This document shows positions 50,904 through 58,900 of a DNA stretch of 64,000 nt, one piece after another (position 1 is the stretch's first letter; each line of letters opens with the position of its first letter). Source of the DNA: Chitinophaga lutea (GTDB taxonomy: Bacteria > Bacteroidota > Bacteroidia > Chitinophagales > Chitinophagaceae); contig NZ_RPDH01000001.1 of NCBI RefSeq assembly GCF_003813775.1, positions 1,178,001-1,242,000 of the forward strand, given 5' to 3'. A program made the translations under genes and the position numbers. The notes below the pieces were generated by a model that was not told the origin of the DNA, did no database searches, and saw nothing but the letters and a program-made list of their open reading frames with translations.

Positions 50904-52154
50904 TTATTTGAGGAGGGTTAGCTTGTTGTCTTTCGCGGACGGCGGTTCGGCCATGTAAAGGCGGTCACCTTTCTCCAGGCCTTTTTCCACCACCACTTCT
51001 TCGTCGTTGCTTTTACCGAGTTTCACCTCGCGCTTTTCAACGGCGTTGCCTTTACTGATATACACGAAGCTGTGCGTTTTTTCGCTGAACACGCATTCGA
51101 GCGGGATGATCAGTTTGTCCGGTATCTGGTTGATGAGGATGTTGTTGGAGGTGGTCATGCCCGGTTTCAGGATGGAATCCACCTTATCGAGCTTGATGAG
51201 CACTTCGAACACCTTGGCGTTGGAACCGGGGCGGTTTTCGCCGATATTGGCCACGGAGGTCACCACGCCGCTGAGTTTCACCTCGGGAAAGGCGTCGAGG
51301 CCCATGGTCACTTTCTGTTCTTTTTTGATTTTGCTGATGTCCACTTCGTTGATATAGGTTTTGGACATCATGCTCGACAGGTCCGGCAGCATGGCGAGGC
51401 GCGGGTCCCAGGAGCGAATGGCCGAGCCGGCTTTCTTTTTACCGCCCGCCGAATAATCCACGATGTAGACGAGCAATCCCTTTTTGGGGGCGGTGATGCG
51501 GAATTTGTCGCGCAGCTCCACCAGGTTGGCCACCTGCTCCTGGCGGCGCTTCACCTCGCGGGCCGCCTGGTCCATTTTGGCGGAGGCCTGGCGCTGCTGG
51601 ATCTTGTATTTCTCCATCAGCTGGTTGAGGTCTCGCTGCGCCTTTTCGAGGTCCAGCTCCGCCTGGCGGATGGTTGCCGGCGGCTCATATTTGCTCAGTT
51701 CCAGGGCCAGTTTTTTCTGCTCCATCTGGAAACGGAGGTTCTGCATATTGTCACGCGATTCCCGCATCTGCAGCGTGGTGTCGAGCGAGGTCTGCGACAG
51801 GGTGGTGATCGCCCGGTCGAGCTCCAGCTGCACGTCCCCGATTTTTTTGTTGACCACGGCCGGGTCGAGGGAAGCGATGTAGTCGCCTTCCTTTACATGG
51901 CTGCCTTCGGCCGCCATGTCCTGGATCTTGATCTCCTCGTAAATCTGGTTGGACTGCAGGCCGGACGGGGCCTGGATATACACGGTGTTTTCCGCCATCA
52001 GTTCTCCGGCACTGACCACCACGTCGCGGAAATGGCCTTTCTTTACTTCAGCCAGCGGGATGACGCCCGTGGGTTTGCTTGCAAACACGTAATAGGCAAC
52101 GATCAGGCAAACAACAAGAGATGCGGCGATGAGCCACCATTTTTTCTTCAACAT
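50904..52154 (-). CDS. HlyD/MacA-family periplasmic adaptor protein
   Basis: 416 residues. An N-terminal membrane anchor (about 7-25, WLIAASLVVCLIVAYYVFA) is followed by a lipoyl/biotinyl-like half (GHFRDVVVSAGELMAENTVYIQAPSG), a long coiled-coil hairpin (about 100-215) and beta-barrel domains (SGVVTSVANIGENRPGSNAKVFEVLIKLDK). It bridges the permease to TolC. It is the first gene of the operon, 11 bases before the permease. TGCATTTG four bases before the ATG is one base from the -7 consensus. Confidence 0.9.
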   Translation of the reverse strand: MLKKKWWLIAASLVVCLIVAYYVFASKPTGVIPLAEVKKGHFRDVVVSAGELMAENTVYIQAPSGLQSNQIYEEIKIQDMAAEGSHVKEGDYIASLDPAVVNKKIGDVQLELDRAITTLSQTSLDTTLQMRESRDNMQNLRFQMEQKKLALELSKYEPPATIRQAELDLEKAQRDLNQLMEKYKIQQRQASAKMDQAAREVKRRQEQVANLVELRDKFRITAPKKGLLVYIVDYSAGGKKKAGSAIRSWDPRLAMLPDLSSMMSKTYINEVDISKIKKEQKVTMGLDAFPEVKLSGVVTSVANIGENRPGSNAKVFEVLIKLDKVDSILKPGMTTSNNILINQIPDKLIIPLECVFSEKTHSFVYISKGNAVEKREVKLGKSNDEEVVVEKGLEKGDRLYMAEPPSAKDNKLTLLK

Positions 52155-52434
52155 AGGTCAAATGCATGTGTGTGTTATGTGACTAGGGTAAATTGCGCTC
52201 GGTATCCAATGCCGCTTCTTCTGGTTTCCTTTCAGGGATGCACGGGTTCCTATTTTCCATAAAAAAGGGACAACAATCTTCAGAATATTATTCCACGCGG
52301 AACATTCTGTCATAAATATATACGCCGAAGACTAAACGAAATGTTAATTGTGATGGGCGATGCCGGTTCCGGGATAAAACAATAAAAAAACAGGGCTCTC
52401 TGCACGAAAGTATTAACGGAACGACATTAACTTT

Positions 52435-52442
52435 TATTTTTG
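52435..52442 (+). promoter_or_regulatory. -7 promoter element placing +1 at the ATG of the GNAT-like gene
   Basis: TATTTTTG matches TAnnTTTG exactly and ends four bases before the ATG at 52447. With the usual geometry +1 is the A of the ATG, so the transcript would be leaderless. The -33 position (near 52412) does not match TTTG. Confidence 0.4.
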
Positions 52443-52446
52443 CAAA

Positions 52447-53616
52447 ATGATCCCGATGCGATTAATTGTTGTCAATGATGCCAAAACCGCCCGCCAGTTC
52501 CTGGACGTGCATGTGGAGCTGAACCGTGGGCACGAGGGCTGGATCCAGCCACTGGACAAGGATATAGAGGAGGTGTTTGACCCGGCAAGGAACAAGACTT
52601 TCCGTTCGGGGGAGTGTGTGCGCTGGATTATGACGGACGAAAAAGGGCGGCTGACGGGACGGATTGCCGCTTTTGTCAACAAGCGGTATAAAACCAAAGG
52701 CGACGATGTGCCCGTAGGCGGCATCGGCTTTTTTGACTGCATTAACGACCAGGAGGCCGCCAACCTGCTGTTCGATACCGCCAAGACGTGGCTGCAGGAA
52801 AGGGGAATGGGCGCCATGGACGGGCCTATCAACTTCGGCGACCGCGACCGCTGGTGGGGGCTGCAGGTGGAAGGATATGTAAACCCGCCCTACGGCATGG
52901 CCTACAATCCCCCCTATTATCAGCAACTGTTCGAAAACTACGGGTTCGGGCTGTTTTTTAACCAGATCTGTTTCGCCCTGAACGTGAAAGACCGCGTGCA
53001 GGAGAAGTTTTATACCCGCCACGCGGCGCTGGCCAAAGATCCCGCCTACTCCGCCAGGCACATCCGGAAGAACCAGCTCGACAAGTTCGCGCAGGACTTC
53101 ACCACCATCTACAACAAAGCCTGGGCCGGCCATGGCGGCGGCAAGGAGATCACCAAGGAGCAGACCATGCTGATTTTCCGGAAGATGAAACCCGCCATGG
53201 ATGAGAAAATCGTCTGGTTCGCCTATCATAACGACGAGCCCATCGCCTGCTGGCTGAACCTGCCGGAGCTGAACCAGTACTTCAAACACATGGGCGGCAA
53301 ATTCGGCCTGCTGCAGAAATTGCAGTTCCTCTGGCTGAAATGGACCGGCTCGTGCCGGAAGTTTACCGGCATCGTGTTCGGGGTGGTGCCAGAGTTCCAG
53401 GGCAAAGGCGTTGACGCGTTCATGATCATGGAAGGCGCCGCCATCATCCAGGGGCAGCACCTGTACGACGATTATGAAATGCAGTGGATCGGCGACTTCA
53501 ACCCGAAAATGATCAACATCGCCGAAAGCCTGGGCACGTACCGGAGCCGCCGGCTGGTGACCTACCGTTACCTGTTCGACCGGCAGAAGGAGTTCAAACG
53601 GCACCCGATCCTGTAA
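52447..53616 (+). CDS. GNAT-superfamily (YghO-like) protein
   Basis: 389 residues, cytoplasmic. The N-terminal half has RPARNKTFRSGECVRWIMTDEKGRLTGRIAAFVN-like elements (actual: PARNKTFRSGECVRWIM, GRLTGRIAAFVNKRY) and GGIGFFDCINDQEAANLLFDTAKTWL, the split acetyltransferase core; MGAMDGPINFGDRDRWWGL and YNPPYYQQLFENYGF are the most conserved-looking blocks. The C-terminal half has a second GNAT-like unit (FTGIVFGVVPEFQGKGVDAFMI). This corresponds to the E. coli YghO type, whose substrate is unknown. Starts at ATG 52447 or 52456. Single gene. Confidence 0.75.
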   Translation: MIPMRLIVVNDAKTARQFLDVHVELNRGHEGWIQPLDKDIEEVFDPARNKTFRSGECVRWIMTDEKGRLTGRIAAFVNKRYKTKGDDVPVGGIGFFDCINDQEAANLLFDTAKTWLQERGMGAMDGPINFGDRDRWWGLQVEGYVNPPYGMAYNPPYYQQLFENYGFGLFFNQICFALNVKDRVQEKFYTRHAALAKDPAYSARHIRKNQLDKFAQDFTTIYNKAWAGHGGGKEITKEQTMLIFRKMKPAMDEKIVWFAYHNDEPIACWLNLPELNQYFKHMGGKFGLLQKLQFLWLKWTGSCRKFTGIVFGVVPEFQGKGVDAFMIMEGAAIIQGQHLYDDYEMQWIGDFNPKMINIAESLGTYRSRRLVTYRYLFDRQKEFKRHPIL

Positions 53617-53745
53617 TTCCCGGCCTCAAAAGGGAAGGGCGCCCTCCCAGCCCCGAAGCCGCCACCAGCCCGGAGCAGCGAATTCACTTTTTAATTCCTG
53701 CTTTTTGCTTTACTTTCGAACTTTGGAAAGGAGTCAAGTCCCATC

Positions 53746-55647
53746 ATGGAAAATTTTATTGTATCCGCCCGTAAGTACCGTCCGCAGAACTTCTCAACGG
53801 TAGTAGGGCAAGCCCATATCACCACGACACTTAAAAATGCCATCCGCAACAACCAGCTGGCGCATGCCTTCCTGTTTTGCGGGCCGCGCGGCGTGGGTAA
53901 AACCACCTGCGCCCGTATTCTGGCCAAAACCATCAACTGCGAAAACCTGCAGCCAGACGGGGAAGCCTGCAACGAATGTAATTCCTGCCGCACCTTCAAC
54001 GAAGGCAGCTCCTTTAATATCCATGAGCTGGATGCGGCTTCCAATAACTCGGTAGACGATATCCGCACCCTGGTAGACCAGGTGCGCTTCGCCCCCCAGG
54101 CCGGCAAATACAAGATTTATATCATAGATGAGGTGCACATGCTCAGCTCCTCGGCGTTCAACGCATTCCTGAAAACGCTGGAAGAGCCGCCCTCATATGC
54201 CATCTTCATCCTGGCCACCACGGAAAAGCACAAGATATTGCCCACTATCCTGAGCCGTTGCCAGATATTCGATTTCAAACGCATCACCATACAGGACACG
54301 GTGGACCACCTCCAGGAAATTGTGACCAAAGAGCACATGACCGCGGAAGGCGACGCCCTGCACCTCATTGCGCAGAAAACAGACGGCTGTATGCGCGATT
54401 CCCTCAGTACGCTCGACAAAATCGTGAGTTTTACCGGGGGCAAACTGACCTACCAGAACACCCTCGAGCACCTGAACATCCTAGACTACGATTATTTCTT
54501 CAAGGTGATGGATGCCGTGCTCGTACAGGACGTGGCCGGCGCCCTGCTGATCTTCGATGAAATTCTCCAGAAGGGCTTCGAGGGCGACAACTTCCTCGGG
54601 GGCTGGGCCGAATTCCTCCGCAACCTGCTGGTGTGCAAGGAAGAGAAGGTGCTGCACCTCATGGAAGTAAGCGCCAACCTCAAAGACCGCTACAGGCAGA
54701 TGAGCGGGCGGGTGAGCGCCGCTTACCTGGTGACCGCGCTGCACCTGCTGAACGAAACCGAGATCGGCTACCGCATGGCGCGGAACAAACGGCTGCATGT
54801 GGAAATGGCGCTGATCAGGCTTTGTTACCTGCAGCAGGCCGTCACCCTCGTGAGCAACGATCAGAGCGGTGAAGTGGTAAAAAAAAACCTGATTCCTGAA
54901 GGCGCCCCGCAACGGCTGAGGGCCCCGATGGCGCAGCCTATTTACGGCAAACCCGCCACCAGTAAGACAATCACACCCGAAGCACCGCGCCTGACGATAG
55001 AAGTGGAGAAAGGCGCCCAGGCGCCCGCCGCCAATACCGGCCATACCCAGCCGGCCCAACCCGTACAGGCCGCACCCGCGCCGCCGGCAGCATCCGCTCC
55101 GGCCGCCCAGCCATACACCGCGCCTGCTCCGCCGCCGGCACCCAAGCCCGCCGCCACCGCAGCGCCGCAAACCAAACTCACCGGCCTGGTCGCCATGCGC
55201 GAAGCCCTGGCCGCCAAACAGCAGCACGAAACCGCCAACGCAGCCGCGGCCGCTTCTTCCACCATCGCCTTAACGGCCGGCGCCCTCGTGGTGTACTGGG
55301 AAGAATTCATCGACCGCTTCCGCCAGGCCAATAAAATGACCATCGTGGGCAACCTCCAGCTGGCGCAGGTAGTACTGCTTGCCCCTGAAGAGATCGGGCT
55401 CATCAGCCGGAACATCGTGCAGTTCCGCTTCATGGAAGAAGAAAAACTCGAAATAGCCGATTTCTTTAAGAAGAAATTCCGGAATAAAGACCTGGTGCTC
55501 ACCCTTTCGCTCGACGAAAGCCAGCAGGAAGTGGCCGATACCGGTCCCGCCCCGCTCTCGAGCCGGGAGCAGTTCGCCCGCATGATCGAAAAATATCCGC
55601 TGGTGAAAGAGCTGAAAGACAGGCTCAACATGGAACTCGATTTTTAA
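53746..55647 (+). CDS. dnaX: DNA polymerase III subunits gamma and tau
   Basis: 633 residues. DnaX is the ATPase of the clamp loader and holds polymerase cores together. Walker A GPRGVGKTT (46-54), zinc module with Cys65, Cys75, Cys78 and Cys81, Walker B IIDEVHML (127-134) and the sensor segment ATTEKHKILPTILSRCQ are all intact. The AAA+ part ends at about 365; a Pro/Ala-rich linker (about 420-475) leads to a C-terminal tau-like domain. No clear frameshift signal for a gamma form was found. A short leader with GGAAAGGAG lies after the -7-like GAACTTTG at 53718. Single gene. Confidence 0.96.
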   Translation: MENFIVSARKYRPQNFSTVVGQAHITTTLKNAIRNNQLAHAFLFCGPRGVGKTTCARILAKTINCENLQPDGEACNECNSCRTFNEGSSFNIHELDAASNNSVDDIRTLVDQVRFAPQAGKYKIYIIDEVHMLSSSAFNAFLKTLEEPPSYAIFILATTEKHKILPTILSRCQIFDFKRITIQDTVDHLQEIVTKEHMTAEGDALHLIAQKTDGCMRDSLSTLDKIVSFTGGKLTYQNTLEHLNILDYDYFFKVMDAVLVQDVAGALLIFDEILQKGFEGDNFLGGWAEFLRNLLVCKEEKVLHLMEVSANLKDRYRQMSGRVSAAYLVTALHLLNETEIGYRMARNKRLHVEMALIRLCYLQQAVTLVSNDQSGEVVKKNLIPEGAPQRLRAPMAQPIYGKPATSKTITPEAPRLTIEVEKGAQAPAANTGHTQPAQPVQAAPAPPAASAPAAQPYTAPAPPPAPKPAATAAPQTKLTGLVAMREALAAKQQHETANAAAAASSTIALTAGALVVYWEEFIDRFRQANKMTIVGNLQLAQVVLLAPEEIGLISRNIVQFRFMEEEKLEIADFFKKKFRNKDLVLTLSLDESQQEVADTGPAPLSSREQFARMIEKYPLVKELKDRLNMELDF

Positions 55648-55700
55648 ATCCGGTCCTTTTTGGATAATATCTATTTTTTAAACACCCTCCACCCGTATGC

Positions 55701-55732
55701 TTTGCGTTTTTGCGCAAAAACTTGTAGGTTTG
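55701..55732 (+). promoter_or_regulatory. Promoter of the E2 gene with a palindrome between -33 and -7
   Basis: TTTG (55701-55704), exactly 20 nt, then TAGGTTTG (55725-55732): a full consensus match. Predicted +1 is 55737, leader 18 nt. The spacer contains the perfect 16-bp palindrome GTTTTTGCGCAAAAAC (55706-55721), a standard repressor site position. Its core TTTGCGCAAA is the same as in the atpDC promoter. Confidence 0.72.
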
Positions 55733-55754
55733 GGCAAAATTTCGAAGAAACACT

Positions 55755-57422
55755 ATGGCAGAAGTTATCAGAATGCCCCTTTTAAGCGATACAATGACGG
55801 AAGGGGTGATTGCGGAATGGCATAAGAAGGTAGGCGATACCGTTAAGTCCGACGATGTGATTGCGGAAGTGGAAACCGACAAGGCGACCATGGAAGTAGT
55901 GGGTTATGTGGACGGAACGTTGTTATATATAGGTGTGGAGAAAGGTAAAGCCGCAAAGGTGAATGAGATCATCGCCATTGTGGGGAAAGCCGGTGAAGAT
56001 TATAAACCGCTGCTGGAAGGCAACGGTGGCGCCGCCAAAGCCGCTGCACCCGCAGCGCAGGCCGCCGCTCCCGCTCCTGCCGAGGAAAAACCCGCCGCAC
56101 CTGCCACAGCCGCTCCCGCCGCCGATAACGGCGCGCTGGAACAGGCCCTGAAAGACGCTACGGTTATCCGTATGCCGCTGCTGAGCGACACTATGACCGA
56201 AGGCAAGATCGTAGCATGGAATAAAAAAGTAGGCGATGCTGTGAAGAGCGACGACGTGCTGGCCGAAGTGGAAACCGACAAAGCCACCATGGAAGTGATC
56301 GGTTACGCAGACGGTACGCTGCTGTATATCGGCGTTCCCGAAGGGGAAGCCGCCAAAGTGAACGGCATTATCGCCATCGTAGGTAAAAAAGAAGCCAATA
56401 TAGAAGCCATCCTGTCTGCCGAAAAAGCAGGTAGCGCCGCTCCCAAAGCCGCAGCAGCAGGCGCACCCGCCGCTGCAGCCCCGGCCGCAACCGAAGCAGC
56501 TCCTGCTGCTGCCGCAGCCGACTCCGGCGACGGCCGCGTGAAAGCTTCTCCCCTCGCTAAAAAACTGGCGGAGGAAAAAGGCATCGATATCCGCCAGGTT
56601 CCCGGCAGCGGGGACGGTGGCCGTATCGTGAAAAAAGACGTTGACAGTTTCGTTCCTTCCAAAGCCGCACCTGCCGCTGCTCCCGCAGCCGGCGGCCCTG
56701 CAGCCGCCCCCAAAGTGGCCGCATTCGCACCCGCAGGCCAGGAAGGTTATACCGATACCCCCGTATCGCAGATGCGCAAGGTAATTGCACGCCGCCTCGG
56801 CGAAAGCAAATTCAGCGCGCCGCACTTCTACCTGACCATGGAAATCAACATGGACAAGGCTATCGAAGCCCGCGAAGGTATCAACAAGGTTTCTCCCGTG
56901 AAGGTTTCCTTCAACGATATGGTGATCAAAGCCTGCGCCATGGCGCTGCGCCTGCACCCTGACGTGAACAGCAGCTGGATGGGCGATTTCATCCGCCACA
57001 ATCAGCACATCCACATCGGGTCGGCTGTTGCGGTAGACGAAGGCCTGATCGTACCGGTTATCCGCTTCGCCGATCAGAAGAGCTTCTCCCAGATCGCGGC
57101 CGAAACCAAACAGCTGAACGACAAAGCCAAAAACAAAAAACTGCAGCCGCAGGAGTTTACCGGTAACACCTTTACCGTGTCGAACCTGGGTATGATGGGC
57201 ATCGAACAGTTCACCGCCATCATCAACCCGCCCGACTCCGCCATCCTGGCTGTAGGCGGCATCAAGGAAACCGTAGTGGTGGAAAACGGCCAGTTCAAGA
57301 CCGCCAACATCATGAAAGTGACCATGAGCTGCGACCACCGGACCGTAGACGGTGCTGTGGGCGCCCGTTTCCTGGTAACCCTGAAAGGTTTCCTGGAAAA
57401 CCCGGTAACAATGTTCGTATAG
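55755..57422 (+). CDS. Dihydrolipoamide acetyltransferase, E2 of pyruvate dehydrogenase
   Basis: 555 residues. Two lipoyl domains (about 1-80 and 135-212), each with ETDKATME; Lys43 and Lys176 are the lipoylated residues. After Ala/Pro linkers comes a peripheral-subunit-binding domain (about 258-297, KASPLAKKLAEEKGIDIRQVPGSG.GGRI) and the acyltransferase core (about 330-555) with DHRTVDGA (His528). It transfers the acetyl group from lipoamide to CoA. The order MPLLSDTMTEG at the start is the type of pyruvate E2 in this phylum; other 2-oxo-acid dehydrogenases are less likely. The E1 and E3 genes are not adjacent. Confidence 0.93.
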   Translation: MAEVIRMPLLSDTMTEGVIAEWHKKVGDTVKSDDVIAEVETDKATMEVVGYVDGTLLYIGVEKGKAAKVNEIIAIVGKAGEDYKPLLEGNGGAAKAAAPAAQAAAPAPAEEKPAAPATAAPAADNGALEQALKDATVIRMPLLSDTMTEGKIVAWNKKVGDAVKSDDVLAEVETDKATMEVIGYADGTLLYIGVPEGEAAKVNGIIAIVGKKEANIEAILSAEKAGSAAPKAAAAGAPAAAAPAATEAAPAAAAADSGDGRVKASPLAKKLAEEKGIDIRQVPGSGDGGRIVKKDVDSFVPSKAAPAAAPAAGGPAAAPKVAAFAPAGQEGYTDTPVSQMRKVIARRLGESKFSAPHFYLTMEINMDKAIEAREGINKVSPVKVSFNDMVIKACAMALRLHPDVNSSWMGDFIRHNQHIHIGSAVAVDEGLIVPVIRFADQKSFSQIAAETKQLNDKAKNKKLQPQEFTGNTFTVSNLGMMGIEQFTAIINPPDSAILAVGGIKETVVVENGQFKTANIMKVTMSCDHRTVDGAVGARFLVTLKGFLENPVTMFV

Positions 57423-57443
57423 TTTATTGCATTGATAGACAGG

Positions 57444-57474
57444 AACGCCTCCGCACCCGCGGGGGCGTTTTTAT
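57444..57474 (+). terminator. Terminator of the E2 gene
   Basis: AACGCCTCCGC (57444-57454) pairs with GCGGGGGCGTT (57459-57469), one G-T wobble, loop ACCC, followed by TTTTTATTT. It begins 22 bases after the stop. Confidence 0.92.
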
Positions 57475-57664
57475 TTCGCCCCGTTCTGCCGGCTGCATTC
57501 CGCAGCAGTATGATGGTTTCCGGGCCGCGACGCTCCGCGCAGCCCCGGCAACGTTACTGAAGAGGGGCGGCGCCATCATCATCCGGTAACCATTTCATCC
57601 ACCGCAGACAACCCGCGCTCCTTTACTGCAGCCGCCGCAAACGTGTGCGTGAGCGCCGTTCGAT

Positions 57665-57685
57665 TTTTTAGAATAATTCTAAAAA
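57665..57685. promoter_or_regulatory. Perfect 10-1-10 inverted repeat upstream of the VOC gene
   Basis: TTTTTAGAAT (57665-57674) and its exact reverse complement (57676-57685) flank one A. The inner part, TTAGAAT-A-ATTCTAA, has the 7-1-7 layout of Fur/PerR-superfamily boxes (PerR: TTATAAT-N-ATTATAA), with one change per half. It lies 51-71 bases before the ATG of the VOC gene; TAAATTTA at 57702 is a near -7 element between them. Confidence 0.5.
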
Positions 57686-57735
57686 TGCCACCATATTTTG
57701 TTAAATTTATATTCATACCCCCAAAATGAATCGCA

Positions 57736-58116
57736 ATGCCGCACGTCAAACACGCCATTCGCTGGTTTGAAATACCTGTTATGAACTTCGAACGGGCGAA
57801 GGAGTTCTACAGCGCCATCCTCCAGACAGATATACAGGAATACTTTCAGGGTGCGGACCGCAGAGGGCTATTGCCGTTTGATGCGGATGAAGGCGGCATT
57901 GGCGGCGCCATTGTGCATGGCCCCGATTTTCTCAGCAGCCAGCGCGGATGCCTTGTTTACCTTTACTGCAGCGGCGGCGTAGCCGGTGTGCTCGACCGCG
58001 TGCTGGCGGCAGGCGGACGGATAGAACGGGAAGCCTCCCCTTTTCCCGAAGCCGGTCAATACGCGGTCATAGTGGACAGCGAGGGTAACCGCGTGGCGTT
58101 GTATGGGGATGAATAA
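57736..58116 (+). CDS. VOC-superfamily (glyoxalase/bleomycin-resistance-like) protein
   Basis: 126 residues, cytoplasmic. Two beta-alpha-beta-beta-beta modules: the first opens with AIRWFEIPVMNFERAKEFYSAIL, the second with GCLVYLYCSGGVAGVLDRVLAAGGRIEREASPFPEAGQYAVIVDSEGNRVALYG, which is the common C-terminal VOC motif. Such proteins act as metal-dependent isomerases, dioxygenases or binding proteins; this one cannot be narrowed. The gene stands alone, with a strong palindrome upstream. Confidence 0.9.
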   Translation: MPHVKHAIRWFEIPVMNFERAKEFYSAILQTDIQEYFQGADRRGLLPFDADEGGIGGAIVHGPDFLSSQRGCLVYLYCSGGVAGVLDRVLAAGGRIEREASPFPEAGQYAVIVDSEGNRVALYGDE

Positions 58117-58265
58117 ACGGCCGATGCACACGACCTGTGACCGGCCGGCAATCCGTAAAAATGGTGCCCGTTGACCCAAACTGCCATATCCATCGCACCT
58201 GCCCGTCGGCCGTTCCCGTTCATTTCACACCGGGCGCCTGCAAATCTCCCGTTCCTTCCCAAATT

Positions 58266-58300
58266 ATATTTCAATAACTTTTGAAAGTTCAAAAACATTC
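58266..58300. promoter_or_regulatory. Putative GbsR operator, copy 1 (own promoter)
   Basis: This 35-bp segment is 28/35 identical, without gaps, to 58861-58895 in front of the next gene. It contains TTTTGAA-AG-TTCAAAA (58279-58294), a perfect 7-2-7 palindrome covering the -33 element, and TTTCAA-N6-TTGAAA (58269-58286). Its position over the regulator's own promoter suggests autoregulation. Confidence 0.5.
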
Positions 58301-58310
58301 TATAGCTTTG
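58280..58310 (+). promoter_or_regulatory. Promoter of the GbsR/MarR-type regulator, apparently leaderless
   Basis: TTTG (58280-58283), exactly 19 nt, then TAGCTTTG (58303-58310): a full consensus match. The ATG at 58315 follows after four bases, which is the predicted +1. The -33 element lies in a palindrome. Confidence 0.7.
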
Positions 58311-58314
58311 GTAT

Positions 58315-58821
58315 ATGAAATTGTCAGAAGCCAAAGCACAATTCATCCAGGCCTGGGGGTTGCTGGGCGCGCAATGGGGCGTTAACCGCACGATGGCCCA
58401 GATCCATGCGTTGCTGCTGATTGCGCCCGACCCGCTGAGCGCCGAAGAGATCATGGAAGCGCTGGATATTTCCCGGGGCAATGCCAACATGAACGTACGC
58501 GAGCTCATGAACTGGGGGATTGTGGAGAAAATGCTGGTGCCGGGTGAAAGGAAAGAATTTTTCGTGGCCGAAAAAGATATCTGGAAAGTAGGCATCGCCA
58601 TCGCCCGTGAAAGGAAAAAAAGAGAGCTGGACCCCATCCTGAAAGTATTGCTGCAACTCAATAAAGTAGACGGCGACCAGAAGGACAAACACGTCAAAGC
58701 CTTCCGGGAAACCATTCAGAACATCCAGAAGTTCGCCAACCAGACAGATGCCGCACTCAACGCATTCATCAAGTCGGAAGAAAACTGGTTTTACAGCACT
58801 TTGCTGAAAGTCATCCGTTAA
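58315..58821 (+). CDS. GbsR/MarR-family transcriptional regulator
   Basis: 168 residues. A winged helix-turn-helix occupies about 18-85: WGVNRTMAQIHALLLIAPDPLSAEEIMEALDISRGNANMNVRELMNWGIVEKMLVPGERKEFFVAE. The SRGNANMNVRELMNWGIV recognition helix and wing are the mark of GbsR-like members, which in Bacillus sense choline and in other bacteria control glycine-betaine or envelope genes. A long C-terminal helix (about 88-165) provides the dimer interface. Autoregulation and control of the following SDR gene are suggested by the shared element at 58266 and 58861. Confidence 0.9.
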   Translation: MKLSEAKAQFIQAWGLLGAQWGVNRTMAQIHALLLIAPDPLSAEEIMEALDISRGNANMNVRELMNWGIVEKMLVPGERKEFFVAEKDIWKVGIAIARERKKRELDPILKVLLQLNKVDGDQKDKHVKAFRETIQNIQKFANQTDAALNAFIKSEENWFYSTLLKVIR

Positions 58822-58860
58822 TCAACGGCCGCCTTTCATCTGTTGTTTATCCCTGCACCT

Positions 58861-58895
58861 ATGTTTCAATATTTTCTGAAAGATTAAAAACATCC
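58861..58895. promoter_or_regulatory. Putative GbsR operator, copy 2 (before the SDR gene)
   Basis: 28/35 identical to 58266-58300, same orientation. TTTCA and TGAAA halves are kept, while the -33/-7 promoter elements of copy 1 are not clearly retained. It ends five bases before the ATG of the next gene. Confidence 0.5.
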
Positions 58896-58900
58896 CTGCC

